A DNA stretch of 64,000 nt, taken from positions 1,550,001 to 1,614,000 of the forward strand of contig JARUPZ010000024.1 in the NCBI GenBank assembly GCA_031213475.1. The letters run 5' to 3'. The notes below the pieces were generated by a model. The model was not told the origin of the DNA. It saw only the letters and a list, made by a program, of their open reading frames with translations, and ran no database searches. Source of the stretch: Nereocystis luetkeana (lineage: Eukaryota; Sar; Phaeophyceae; Laminariales; Laminariaceae). The position numbers and the translations under genes are program-made. This document shows, piece after piece, positions 22,879-33,955 of the stretch (position 1 is its first letter; each line of letters begins with the position of its first letter).

Positions 22879-23021
22879 GTCAGGGCTGTTCGCGGATCGG
22901 GTCAAAGTTCGCGGGACACGTCAAGCCGGGCCGTGCAAAGATGAACCAACCCGACCCGTGAGATTTCAAAACTTCCTGACCCAACCCGCGGGTCGAGTCA
23001 TGACCGGTGAAAAGCGCTGGT
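22879..23021. mobile_element. Small relative of the hAT-like element
   Basis: The left end CAGGGCTGTTCGCGGATCGGG and an interior rich in GGGTC/GACCC (GACCCAACCCGCGGGTCGAG) mirror the termini and subterminal arrays of 50311-51789. The right border (near AAAAGCGCTGG) is diverged, and no clear 8-bp target duplication is seen. Confidence 0.45.
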
Positions 23022-23394
23022 CTTTTTGTGCGCGTCGAGGCCTCTTCTGGCCTTGAAGCACTAGTTTTTTGTATGGGGGGTGGTTAGTGAAGGGGTCAAA
23101 CGGCATTCTCCTGTATATAATATTTGACACCTTACATACTGTACCTGACAGTGGTTTGGTTTGCCTTTGGTGGCCATGGTCCGGCGCATGGAATCGGGTG
23201 CAGTACTGCTGTGGAACTGTAATATTTTTATTGGCGTGTGTTACATGCTCGTGGCTCGTGAGCGTTGTGCTTGCACTGGCGATACGCTATGTACTGTTTT
23301 GTATCCGTGGGTTGGTTTTGTTGTTTGGCCTGGTCAATCTCGCGCGCTTCTGTGTTCGCGAAAAGGGGCACGTGTCGTCGCCTGTTTGCTCCAT
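23022..23394. other. No gene recognised
   Basis: Hydrophobic Val/Leu/Cys-rich chance frames cover this stretch. No domain or exon boundaries are supported. It leads directly into the R1 array. Confidence 0.4.
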
Positions 23395-24045
23395 GGAAGT
23401 GGCCACGCCGGAAAATACATCGAGCCATTCGACGCTGTCGTCTACATGCGAAAAAAAAACTATGCACAAAATGCCGAAGATAGCCTCGCAAGCGATTCTT
23501 AGTAGTAGGATGCAGCTCACCCTTCACGCGACTCGCCGAACACGTTACGGCGCCTGGTGCTTGATGCATGCAATGGCTTCTTGGTCGGTGAAAACACGAT
23601 GTGCACCGTCCCGGCGGCATTGTAGGGATGCGAGCGTGTATGGTCACATGACTACGGCCATGCCTGACAACGAGTATCCCCCCCCCCCCTTGGTGCAAGC
23701 AATGTCTGCCTGGTCGGTGAAAACCCGACATGCTCCGTCCCGGCAATCTAGGGATGCGAGGGTCTATGGTCATACGACTACGGCCATGCATGAGATCGAG
23801 TACATCTCTCCTATCGAGTACACCCCCCCCCCCCCCCCCCCCCCCCCCGTCCTCGCATTGTAGGGATGCGGGGGTCTACGGTCGTGCGAGTACGACCATG
23901 CATGATAATGAGTACCCCCCCCCCCCCCTCCCCCCCCCGTCCTCGCATTGTAGGGATGCGGGGGTCTACGGTCGTGCGAGTTCGACCATGCATGATAATG
24001 AGTACACCCCCCCCCTCCCCCCCCCCCCTTCCTCCCACCCCTGTT
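23395..24045 (+). repeat. R1 poly-C repeat array
   Basis: One full R1 unit (from TGGAAGTGGCCACGCCGG) is followed by four partial units, each ending in a long C-run (about 23681, 23823, 23921 and 24006). The last two units are nearly identical: TTGTAGGGATGCGGGGGTCTA, GTCGTGCGAGT(A/T)CGACCATG, ATGATAATGAGTAC. This local expansion distinguishes the locus from the single copies elsewhere. A further fragment sits at 24225-24270. Confidence 0.75.
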
Positions 24046-24524
24046 TGGTTGAAGCATCTACCGGAATGTTAGTAGGAGATACCGGAATAGTTTTTTCGTC
24101 GCGGTAGAAGTTTGTAAACCTCGGGTTGGTTTCCTTTGTTTGACTTGGGGCTGTCTCGGGCGGTTCTGTGATCGCGCGAAAAGAGACAAGTGTCGTCGCC
24201 TGTCTTCCCCCCTCTCTCGAGGGTCTACGGTCGTACGGCTACGGCCATGCATGATATCGAGCCCCTCCCCCTCCACCCTTCTTTCGCGGAAACACCCATG
24301 GGGATGTTAGTAGAATATGTATTTTTCGCAGGATGTTTGACTGCCTCAGGCTCGTCGCTGTTTATCCGGAAAAGACGGATAGGTGGAGGGGGGTTGCAAG
24401 CACGCTGCCCGAACTTAGCTATGGCTCCGAAGAGTGCGGCTTGGGGTCTGCTGCTGTATAGTTTTTGTGCTGTTGCCCTTTGTTGCGGTAGATATATACT
24501 ATATTCACATTTCGATAATTAAAT
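24046..24524. other. No gene recognised; R1 fragment
   Basis: Contains an R1 fragment at 24225-24270 (GGGTCTACGGTCGTACGGCT and CATGCATGATATCGAG). The remainder shows no supported exon. Confidence 0.4.
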
Positions 24525-24840
24525 ATTTTTCCTGCCCACAGCTTTCCTGCTGGTACATGTTTGTCAAGGACATTTATGATTGGTGGGGGAAAGAAAAATG
24601 TTTTTCCTGCCCTCGGTTTTTCTATTGGTCAATTTTAAGAAAGGAATTTTATGATTGGTGGGAGACAGAAAGGTTGTTTCTTGCTCGCAGGTTTCCAACG
24701 TATTGATACTTTTTGTGTGGGAACTGTCATCTGGTTTTAGGGGCAGTTCTGCTTGGCGGAAGAGAAAAAAGTATCTGCTGGCCGCAGGTTTCCTATTGCT
24801 TGGTTATTTTTTGTTGAGGAAATTCCTGATTGGGTGTTCT
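24525..24840 (+). repeat. Degenerate tandem repeat, about 90-110 bp units
   Basis: The pattern TTTCCTGC(C/T), (G/C)GGTTT(C/T)CTATTG(G/C)T, GA(C/A)ATT(T/C)(A/C)TGATTGG(T)GGG and GA(A/C)AGAAA recurs three to four times. The Trp/Phe-rich 85-90-codon frames are translations of it. Confidence 0.5.
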
Positions 24841-27329
24841 GACATGTTGTTGTTTGCACTCGGTGCTTGCTTGTTACGATCGTTCGTTGACCACGTTATA
24901 CCTCGTGTTTGATATCGTGTGAGTACGTTGTGTACAAATGCGCGAGCTCTAAGCTGCTCGCAGCAGCCGGTGATGATATGTGGGTGGGAGCAATATCGGC
25001 GTGGCGTGAGCTGCCGCCTGGTGCTGTTGCCATTTAGATAGTGTTGCGATAATACGAAGACAGTGTGTAGATATGCCCGTGATGTGTTGCGCAAGGGTTC
25101 TTAACGAGATGCGAGCGGCGTTGTTGTGCTTGATACAGGGTTTCCTTCTGGTACCCTCGATCGTTGCGCGAAATTTGACGTCTTCGTACGGAGAGATAGT
25201 TTAGTTGGTAAAAAAAAATTGTTCATGAAAGGTTGCAACTGGAGGTCTTCGTGCGCAGAGATAGTCGACCAGGTGTTTTTCGTGGGCAAAAGTATCAGGA
25301 AACGGCAGTTTAAACCTATACGACGATGGCGGCCAAGACCTAACGCACTACAGTAGATTTAGTTTAGTAGCTCCTAAAGTTGCACACATCGGAGTTATCG
25401 CCGATAAGATCGACACCTTTCAGGGCAAATATATTCCTGACCAACATGATCTACTGTAGCTCATGTTGGTGGGTGGGAACCATACAGTCTGCATGATCTA
25501 CTGTAGCACATGCTTCCTGGGTTGGATCTGTGCGATACAGATCCTGCGAAGCATGCTCATGTCGGCGGGTTGGGGCTAGATTGCCTAAATCGTGATGCGT
25601 CCGATGGGTGTAAAGTTGTGACTGACGACGCTCCGAACAATGTCAAGTTGTTCTGACATCTTTGTTCGTGAGGTCCGCTTTAGTAGTCGAACCGCCCCCA
25701 TCTTTTTGCTTGCCCCTAGCGCTTTGGCTGTACCGTAGGCAGCCAGCCCCTTTCAGGGGGACCCGGTGCGTTCGGGATTTGAAGTCCCTGGTGCGTTGGT
25801 ACCGGCGCCCTATAGTCAATAGTGGGAAACAATGGTGCGCAGAAATGTTACGTCCCTTAAATACCGTTTCCCCTTGTCACGGGGGTTCCTTAAAAAGAGC
25901 TGTATCCTATTTATAGGAGCAAAGGGGCGCAGTAGTCACCTGGTACGCCCTGTCCTGGGCACGTCTCGTTTGCTCCTGTGCTGCCGAGGCGCTCGTGGCA
26001 CGCGTGTGGAAGATGTTAACAACTGGAGATGTAATACGGTGGTCTACGCTACCCGGGAGTATTCGTTTTTTTCTGGTGCGCCCACTGCTGCAGTACCTGA
26101 TATATATACACCCCGGGCTGGAGGTTTGTTAATTATTTTCTTTTGAAGAATTTCTCGAACACATTGATACCTGGTACGTTTTACGAAAGACAAACGGCAG
26201 CAGCCGCGTTTTGTAGGCAAGCTCGATGAAGCCCCGGATGTTCGCGTTTTTTTATTATGGGTGCACGTGCCGTTTAATATTTTTGCTTCTGAGGTGTGTG
26301 CCATGGCGAAAGCATTATAGGCTAGATTTTTGGACGCGAGGAAATGTATGACGACGAACCCACTAAGGTTGTAGGAGGCGCAATGGGTACAATAGGGCGG
26401 CGATTTCGTTTTCGCTGATCCACAAGAGGTGCAGATGCTCGCAAGAAAATCAAGCACACCTGGTATCTATTATATTAGTGCTGCTATTCTGTCTGCCTGC
26501 CATCGAGTAGCGCAATCCAGAGCGCTTCAGCCCCTCCTAACCAGATGGAAAGGGAGGCGGGGTACCATAACCTGTGGGACACTACTGTAGGTCTAGCGTC
26601 GCGCCGAGCCGTGGGCGTCGCTCTGACAATCCCTAGCCTGTCTCCGAGGGGTGAGGTATCGCTTCTGGCTTCATAACAGTTCAGATAACAGACATCTTAC
26701 TGATTGATCGAGGCAATGAAGCCAGCGTTGCTTCTGGCTTTTTTACTGTGCATACATATACAATATATATAGATATATAGATATATAGAAAGACAGGTAT
26801 TTAATAAAATTATGAAATACGTCAGCTGTGAGTTCGACTGATTATATAGTTGATACTCAACTTTGCAAGCTGCGTAATATATCTCGTCTATATCCCATTT
26901 TTACTGACTTTCCAAATTTTATGATAAGCCGTATTCTATACCGGTATGTATTTCCTTGTCAAGGATATAGGCCAGTGACTCCCCTGGATGCTGCCCGGGT
27001 CAACAGGACAATTTGCATAATCATTCTGCGCACTGATACTATATAACCCGTTATTGTAACGGCCGATTGCAGCAGTGCAGTGCGGCGGAATTAGACCACG
27101 AGCTTGCATCCAACATCACAACATCATACATCATACACCGCACATAAAATCCGCAGCAGAAGCAGCAACAGCAGCAGCAGAACACCGGGGAAATTCGAGC
27201 AGCCATCCTGCCAACCTTGCTGCTGATTGGAAAGTTAGCGCTATTCTGGCAGCTGATTGGTTGGCGTAATACATACCAGAGACCACTGACCCACTGACTC
27301 TTTCTAGAAGTTTGGTGCTCAAAAGAGCA
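24841..27329. other. No gene recognised; scattered repeat pieces
   Basis: Holds a duplicated TTCGT(A/G)CG(G/C)AGAGATAGT segment (25183 and 25247), an R4 fragment (about 25440-25580), and TACCTGGTA at about 26168. There is also a duplicated TTGCTTCTGGCTT (26659 and 26727) and a short (TA) run at 26762-26787. Frames of up to 137 codons lack domains. Confidence 0.4.
25440..25580 (-). repeat. R4 repeat fragment
   Basis: GATCTACTGTAGCTCATGTTG, a second GATCTACTGTAGCACATG, CTGGGTTGGATCTGT and ACAGATCCTGC, as in the other R4 loci. Confidence 0.55.
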
Positions 27330-28480
27330 ATCGAGGTTCGGCCATACCCGGGGAGGATAGGGTCCCATCATTTGATAAAAAAAATCCTTCCATATATATA
27401 CAACTCCGACGAATCGGGGAAAGAAACGACGATCCCCCGGGTCGACACCGCCCCGTACAGTGTGGAAACCCCAAACCCATCGGGTGATCATTGATTGGCT
27501 GGGGCTCATGGAGCCAACGTCATTCAGGAACGATAGGTTCCCATCCCTAGAGGATAAAATCCGTACGTACATGCACAACTTCCACAACCCGGGGGCGGAA
27601 GCGGACCTCCCCCGGATCTATATTCCTCCGCATGGTGTGGAAACCCCAACCCTACTAACTGATATATGGTTGGCTGGGACTCATGGATCCAGCGCACGGT
27701 GAAAGCTGCCCCCGGGGACCACGTCGATGCCTCGCCCCATCCGGGGACGATATGGTCTCGTCTTCTGATATCGAATCCTTCTATACGTGTACAACTCTTA
27801 ACGAACCGCGAACAAAAACGGAGTTCCCCCGGCTCGATATCACCCCGCAAGGTGTGGAAATCCCACCCCTATTGTCTGATTGCTGAATTGGCTTGCACTT
27901 GGTCTCATGGAGCCAGCGCGCGGCGAGAGTTTCCCCGCTGGACAACGTCGAGGTCCCTCCGCACCCGGGGAAGATAATATCCCATCCCCGGATGATCAAT
28001 TTTCTATATGCAACTCTAACAACCCAGGGACGAAAACGGACTCTCCCCGGACCGACACCGCCCCGCAAGGTGATGAAACCACATCCCCACGAGCTCATTG
28101 CTGATTGGCGGGGGCTCATGGAGCTAGCGCATGGCAAGAGTTGCCCCACGGGACAACGCCGAGGTCCGCCGCACCCGGGGACGATAGTATTCTATTTCCG
28201 GATCATAAATCCATCCATATATCTATAAGTCGAACAGCCCTGGGGCGAAAACTGACACCCCCGGGTGTATTCCGGCCCGCGAGGTGTGGAAACCCCAACC
28301 CCACTGGCTGGGTCAAGGTTTGACTGGGGCTCGTGGTCGATGCTCCGCCGCACCCGGGGATGATAAGGCACAATCTCCGAATCAGAAATCCTTGCATGCA
28401 GGTACACCTCCAACAACCCCGGGACAAAAACGGGCGCCCCCTGGGTCGATACCGCCTCGCACACTACGAGTACTACATAC
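27330..28480 (+). repeat. Satellite-like tandem array, about 180-225 bp period, six units
   Basis: Landmarks recur in order: CCCGGGGA(C/G/A)GATA (27348, variant at 27538, 27737, 27961, 28171, 28350), a TACAACTC(C/T)-(C/A)ACGAA or AACAACCC segment, (C/G)(G/C)ACAAAAACGGA, CCC(G/C)GG(G/T/C)TCGATA and AAGGTGTGGAAACCCCA, then GGCTGGGGCTCATGGAGCCA. The units are diverged by substitutions and small indels. Open frames of about 70-120 codons on both strands come from the array. Confidence 0.7.
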
Positions 28481-29016
28481 CATACGAGGTACTTACATAC
28501 TACTATGGACAACGCAGGGCTAGCGTCACGGGCGGAGCCATGACCGTACCGCTAGTATAAAAGAAACCCCCGACCGAAACCTTGAGGGTACATGGTATTC
28601 TTTAAAACATTACCGGCACTTTGTAAATAATCGACCTTTGAGGCATGGCTCAGTGTCAAACCAGATGCAGCTATTTATAGGTGAGCAGCAGTGTCAAGCG
28701 GCCCCTTCCCCACCCTTTTGCCCGTTATCGCTTACTCTGATGCTGATACATGGTGCGTTTGACAGAAAACTCACAGCACCGTATACGAGTATATCACCCT
28801 ATACTTTTTTGTACCATATCCCCGCACCACACCGCCCGGGGGGTGGAAACATATGTATCCCAAAACAACCACCAAATTTGTCACCGGGGTACGTTATATA
28901 CCACACACCCTGCGATGTCATGCTCCATAATCAGTATGGCGCCCCCAGCATTCCACCTGGATGATACCGAGACGTGAGCAATCATGCAGTATCCACAAGT
29001 GTGTGAGCGTACCATA

Positions 29017-29054
<38 letters not shown>

Positions 29055-30600
29055 TTTTGAAGGCCAGTAAAATGGAGGTGGAGGAGGTGCAAGGGCCTTG
29101 CTAACGCGTGGCCCACCGCATCGGGAAATACTCTTCTGCGGCGCCGGTAACTGCTGCTACCGGTGCTCGAGGCTCGACCACGTGTTTTTTGCGGCAACCA
29201 CACGTGTGCCTTCTGCTGCTGCAAAGGTCCGCAATGTACAGCTCACCAGCAAGCCAACGCAAAACGTCTGTCACCAATGCTCCCACAGCAGAGCGCATCG
29301 ACAAGCCAGGCATTGCATTCGCTGCTGAGGCCTCACAACATATGTTCAATTCGGCAGCTAAAGCTCCGACCACTGCTACCTCACCCCTTGTTATCACACC
29401 CCATGCCGCATTCGTGGAGTATGGCAGCAAAACCTTCAGCCAAATGCTATCACACCCCCCCCTTCTATCACACCCCTTCATTCTTGGAGTGCGGCAGCCA
29501 GACTCCTGCGCAACAACTGTTATCACACCCGTTTTTATCACCCCCCCTAGAGTATACCATCCTCGTGACACGCTTATCAATGGAACGTTGATGAGGAAAA
29601 GGACATACTATACCGGTAGCTAAAATGAAATGATGGGGGGAATGGAAATTATTGGGAAACGGCTGGCAGAGAAGCGTATGAAGGACACCACTGATTTACG
29701 GAAGGATATTCGGTTTATATCGGATGGCATCTACGCTATATCGTCGGAAGGCAAGCATAATAATAGTAATAACCTATACCCACTTTATATCGCTGGGGTA
29801 CATTCTATATCACACTCGCGCAGTAAAACTCACCGGGTGATGAGGTTTTTAGAGCCCCAAATGCCTTCACCCGGGTCGCTGTATACGCCGTCGTATACGG
29901 TACTAACGAACGCAGACACAGCCACCCATGCAAGGGCAGAGACGCTTCGAAGCTCTGTAGTGCATAGGATACGCCCATCTATGGTTCATAACCTATTAGT
30001 GGGACCCTGCATGAGGCGTGTGATGGTGCGGGGCTGATGAGCTACGACAGACAGCCAGCATGAGAGAAAAACACTGCTGTCTGTCGTGGTCATTCGACCA
30101 TAATATGATACTGTACTATACTCTGTTGTAGTTTCTGCGTGAGTTTCAGCTCAAGCACGAGTAGTGTGCGCAATGGCGCCCATTTTATGTACGGAGGGGT
30201 GTGCTTCGTATCGACCTTGACATAGATTCGACAGAATGGTTGGACTATACCATATATTTACTTGCGAAACTGAGCGAAGTCGTAGACAGTACCGGTCGGT
30301 ACTGCTTACAGTGCCGGTCGGTACTAACCCATACAAGGCTACATCAAGGCATGTGCGGCCCAGAGCTATCGGCCTAAACATTGTATTATTGAAGTTCATT
30401 TGATAACTTTGAGATACTTGTCAACCGCCCGCGAGCGGGGAAGTGTGAGTGCGTAACAGCACGACGAGAAGGGCATTGCTGTTCCCGAGTCGACGACGAT
30501 CCCTTGTATTTTACCCGTGAGATATGCTGTACGTCCAGTACACCAAACCTTGTCGTGCCCCAACCAACCGGTGGCCGACGCAATTATCGTCAAAACCAAA

Positions 30601-30602
<2 letters not shown>
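28481..30602. other. No gene recognised; simple repeats
   Basis: Contains (AT)n at 29018-29051 and a TTATCACACC-based tandem at about 29388-29545. A 12-bp-arm stem-loop (ACGACAGACAGC / GCTGTCTGTCGT) lies at 30044-30088, and a GTACCGGTCGGTACT repeat at about 30288-30325. A 135-codon ATG frame (29630-30037) starts with a Lys/Arg-rich helix-like stretch but has no known domain; I do not call it a gene. Confidence 0.4.
30044..30088. repeat. Perfect 12-bp-arm stem-loop
   Basis: ACGACAGACAGC at 30044-30055 is the exact reverse complement of GCTGTCTGTCGT at 30077-30088, with a 21-base loop. No adjacent gene uses it as far as can be seen. Confidence 0.7.

Positions 30603-30667
<65 letters not shown>
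30603..30667 (+). repeat. (CT)n microsatellite
   Basis: An almost uninterrupted CT run of about 65 bases. It produces the Leu-Ser and Arg-Glu frames on the two strands, which are not genes. Confidence 0.95.
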
Positions 30668-30670
<3 letters not shown>

Positions 30671-31388
30671 CCTCTCTGAATTCCCGCAAGGGTCACAAGC
30701 TCGCACTGTCGGTTCATGGGGTACTACGGGATGACTAGCTAACTTTGAACTACCGAAAACACCCCCCGCGCGCCCGACAGTTGCACAGAGATGTGCGTTG
30801 TCCCCTAATACATTCAAGATATTAATATCGTCGACCTGGTAAGTAGGAGATATTATTAGTATAATTGGCGACCTTATATTAATAGTAGGAGTCGAAGCAG
30901 CAAATCAGGGAGCCGCGGTGGGGGAAGATACGGTGTCGGGATTGTAGATGCCAGAAACACCCGAAGGATTGCAGAAACAAATTCGCGGAGGCGCTAGAAT
31001 ACACTATTATTAATGGTAGGAAATGGAGGGTGACGGCGAATGTGAAGAAGTGCGCATTAGTTGAATGTAGCGAAGATAAGGTGAACCGGGTGAATTTCAG
31101 TTGGATGTGGGGAGAAGACGAATTCCCGATCGTAGACCGGTATACGCACCTTTTGGCGTAGAGATCTCTCAATAAATATTGCTGTTGGGATACACACGTA
31201 ACCTGAAACGCCCGCATACCGGCGTTGGGCGTCTGTGCTGGTGTTTTTTCGTTTCGTTCGGCGGTTTCGATGTTGTTTCGGTTTCATTTTGTGTTGCTGC
31301 CAGAGCAAAACGCCGTTGCAGGAACATTGAACTCCCAAAGGAGAAAAAAGAAAAAAGCGGGACGTTGATCACCAAGACGAGATAAACG
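30668..31388 (+). promoter_or_regulatory. 5' flank of the twin-CX9C gene
   Basis: No upstream exon is seen. The last 150 bases are pyrimidine-rich with TTTTTTCGTTTCGTTCGG and TTCGGTTTCATTTTG, followed by a purine-rich leader (GGAGAAAAAAGAAAAAAG) and ATAAACG before the ATG. The core promoter lies probably in the pyrimidine-rich part; no TATA box is convincing. Confidence 0.3.
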
Positions 31389-31523
31389 ATGGCTGCCTCT
31401 GCCGCCAAGGAGAAGGATCTACGCCTCGCGGACCATTTTCCACTTGTGCACAAGACATGCAAAAAGTCTGCCGCGAAGTTCTTCGATTGTTTCTCGGAGA
31501 AAGCCAACCAGCCTCCAGAAGGG
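31389..31523 (+). CDS. Twin-CX9C mitochondrial protein, exon 1 of 3
   Basis: Encodes residues 1-45 from ATG to the donor GGG|GTGAGA, phase 0. The exon contains the first CX9C motif, Cys24 and Cys34 (CKKSAAKFFDC). Together with exons 2 and 3 it makes a complete 91-residue protein with two CX9C motifs, the signature of coiled-coil-helix-coiled-coil-helix proteins. Known family members enter the mitochondrial intermembrane space by the Mia40/Erv1 disulfide relay without a cleaved presequence and serve respiratory-complex assembly or structure; this protein has no N-terminal presequence, in agreement. The exact orthologue (COX-assembly factor or another) is not recognised. Oddity: the next exon is 25.2 kb away. 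The nine-residue spacing in both exons, the matching phases and the final stop make the joined model convincing. Confidence 0.8.
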
Positions 31524-32039
31524 GTGAGAACTTGTAACCTTGACTTTGCTACTCGTAACTCGTGCCAATATTCCGCCGCGTTTTTCTCTGTCTGTCGGTG
31601 TTGAGCGACTCTCGGTTCTTGGCGCGGAGCGCGGGCTGTCCTCATGGCTTGAAGCAGCCCTCCTGGGTGAAGACGAACATGCACGCAAGTGCACTATTGT
31701 GTGATGGTGGTGTCATGCGTAGAGGTTGCTGGCCATATGCGATACTGGATGATTTATTCGCAGGCGTTTGAAATTTGAGCAGCACGTACACGTACAGCAG
31801 TAGTGCGTCTCGTACAGGAGTACGTACGTAGAACTGCCTGAATGTCGGCACCAAAGATGTCAGGAGACATGTCAAGCAAGGCAAAACGTGCGCTGTCAAG
31901 GGTGTAAGGCCGAGTGCTCCAGTCTAAAACCTAGGAGTTGGGTGTCAGTCGAGGCATGTCGAGGCAAAGTTGCTGTCTGTCAAGGGGTGAAAATGCTTTC
32001 TCCTGACATCTTTGGTCTGCACCACCAAGCAGCAACGGC

Positions 32040-32225
32040 CACTGCGTGATTGGGTGATGATACATATCCTGGTATGATGGTTGGTGTCCGGGTTACAATG
32101 GTTGATGCAAGGAGTCTTACGGTACGGGCGCAACATACTCGTCCTGCTGGGCTCCCACGCGGCTCCTAGAGACGGGTCAATCGTTGATAACACGTTTTTT
32201 CTTGTTTGGCCGATACCTTGTGGCG
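32040..32225 (+). repeat. Dispersed repeat family R5, copy 4
   Basis: ACAATGGTTGATGCAAGGAG, TTACGGTACGGGCGCAACAT, CTGCTGGGCTCCCACGCGG, CTCCTAGAGACGGGTCAATC. The order matches the reverse complement of 20405-20530. A 42-bp unit (CACCAGCGTGCCAGCACCAG) follows in tandem at about 32238-32310. Confidence 0.6.
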
Positions 32226-32665
32226 CCAAAGGTGCGAGTCACCTGCAGCAGCAGCACCAGCGTGCCAGCACCAGAGTCACCTGCAGCATCAGCACCAGCG
32301 TGCCAGCACCAGCGTACGCACAGCAGTATCACCGTACGTCGCGTATCTCTGTTGTATCACTGCGGGTGCTGTATTGCTACGTGGGACATGGGGTATATGC
32401 CCGTGTTACCGCATGCACTGCTGTACGAGTCTTAAAAGTCTTGAGTGGATATCTGGTAAAACAGTACCTGGTACTCGTGTATAGCATACTGGCACAAGAC
32501 AACGACCCCCTGTCTGCCGCTAGTTCTAAGCAGTATATTTCACCACTCATTCGAGATTGATCTGGTTGACTTAGGGGCAGGGTTACGGTTGGTCTGATTG
32601 GCTTACGGTCACAGGGTGAGGGCTAGGGTTTATGTTTCGTCTCGTTGCGTGTGCCCAGCAAAAAA

Positions 32666-32722
32666 ATGCCGAACAAGAGGGCACACACACACGCAGAAGC
32701 ACCGTTCGTGGCTGTCACAAAG
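32666..32722 (+). CDS. Candidate short first exon with a strong donor (uncertain)
   Basis: ATG plus 18 codons (MPNKRAHTHAEAPFVAVTK) end at AAAG|GTAAGTGAG, one of the best donor matches in the window, in phase 0. No partner exon is identified. It lies inside intron 1 of the twin-CX9C gene, about 170 bp from the copia insertion. It could be a chance donor or part of an unannotated transcript. Confidence 0.15.
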
Positions 32723-32895
32723 GTAAGTGAGAGCAAGAGCTACAGTAGAAGCGCGTCTGCTGTTGTACCGGTGATGCCTAATAATTTATGCGAGAGCTTG
32801 ATTGGCGGTGTGACACAGATCCAGCAGCAGAGCGAAAATAATTAGACACGTAATTCCTTTGAAAACGCCTTTTTACGTGTTGATACGAGTGGATC

Positions 32896-33153
32896 TGTTG
32901 ATTGATCTCTAAAGGTATAGACGCAGCTGGCACGGGAACGCGTGGTTGACTCCAGACAATAACACGGAACTTCTCTTATATATATTATTACGTATCAGTG
33001 CTGTCGAGTGACTCAGGTGGCGGCGCATCCACACGATTATCCATCACATTGCAGGCACAATTAATCTCCCGCTCTTATAATCCCACATCAAGATATGGAA
33101 CTCCCTGATACTAAATGAAACATCTACGTCGTGTCTATTGAGCACAGTCAATA
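32896..33153 (-). repeat. 3' LTR of the copia element (258 bp)
   Basis: Plus-strand ends are TGTTGATTG and CAGTCAATA, so on the element's own strand the LTR runs TATTGACTG...CAATCAACA. The termini are imperfect inverted repeats, with TA rather than TG at the 5' end. The sequence is identical to the other LTR except for one missing TA in the (TA)n at about 32978. Confidence 0.92.
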
Positions 33154-33164
33154 TCCCCCCTGCT
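33154..33164 (-). promoter_or_regulatory. Polypurine tract
   Basis: On the minus strand AGCAGGGGGGA abuts the start of the 3' LTR, the expected place for plus-strand DNA priming. A second near copy (plus strand CAATATCCCCCC, about 33187-33198) lies 35 bp further in, suggesting a duplicated tract. Confidence 0.7.
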
Positions 33165-33955
33165 CACTATACACGGACCATACTTCAATATCCCCCCAGG
33201 TCGGCAACATGACAATGTACGACTTCGCTGGGTCGATATATCTCTTCTTTATGACCAACTCATATGAACTTCAGAAACTCAAATACCCAACATGTGACTC
33301 AAAAATAAAATTCTCGAATCAACACTCAAATCCTCAAACCAGTCTTCAAATGCTCAAATCCATAGCCTCTCTCCGTTGCAAACATATAAAAATACCGAAA
33401 TCCAATGCCAGGTAAAACGGCATTCTTCTCGGATTCAGCCAGGTAAAACGGCATTTTCCGCGGAATTGATTCAAATATATCACAGTGTCTCTTCAGTTCT
33501 ACCGACCTCTCTCAATTTCCGAATACTATCCAGACCTTCCCTCGTCGGAAAACATTTTCATGTGGACCGCACACGCCCCCAGGCGCTTCCAAGTCTCACT
33601 TCAGCCTTGTCAAAAACCTAAATCACAAGTATCATCAGAAAAATACCACAGGAGTGGTCATGCCAATCAAAATAAAATCAAGTCAAGAAACTTAATGCCA
33701 GAGATCGCGAGGAACCCCGTTCCTCCGGACAAGAGTCTCCCCTTATCCCCTACTCCCGCCATAGATACACAGATCGCGACGGTAATGCGAGATAGCACAT
33801 AGGTTTCCCCACTAGAAATTTATTCGACGTTGTGACCACTCGGAAAACACCAAAAAAAAACTTTTAAAATCCGTTACCAGAAACAAAACGATTTTATAGT
33901 TCAAACACATTCTTCACTCAAAATAATTAACATAAAACATCTCGGAAACAAGGCG
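33165..33955 (-). other. Non-coding region between pol stop and 3' LTR
   Basis: About 790 bp of AT-rich sequence with no long frame in the element's sense. It includes a duplicated GCCAGGTAAAACGGCATT unit (about 33406 and 33439). Unusually long for a copia 3' untranslated region. Confidence 0.6.

Noticed and set aside
27330..28480. A repeated-domain protein gene
   Set aside because: Frames shift between units and all carry stops; the repeat is at DNA level only.
30396..30817. Arg-Glu and Leu-Ser repeat proteins
   Set aside because: Pure translations of the (CT)n microsatellite at 30603-30667.
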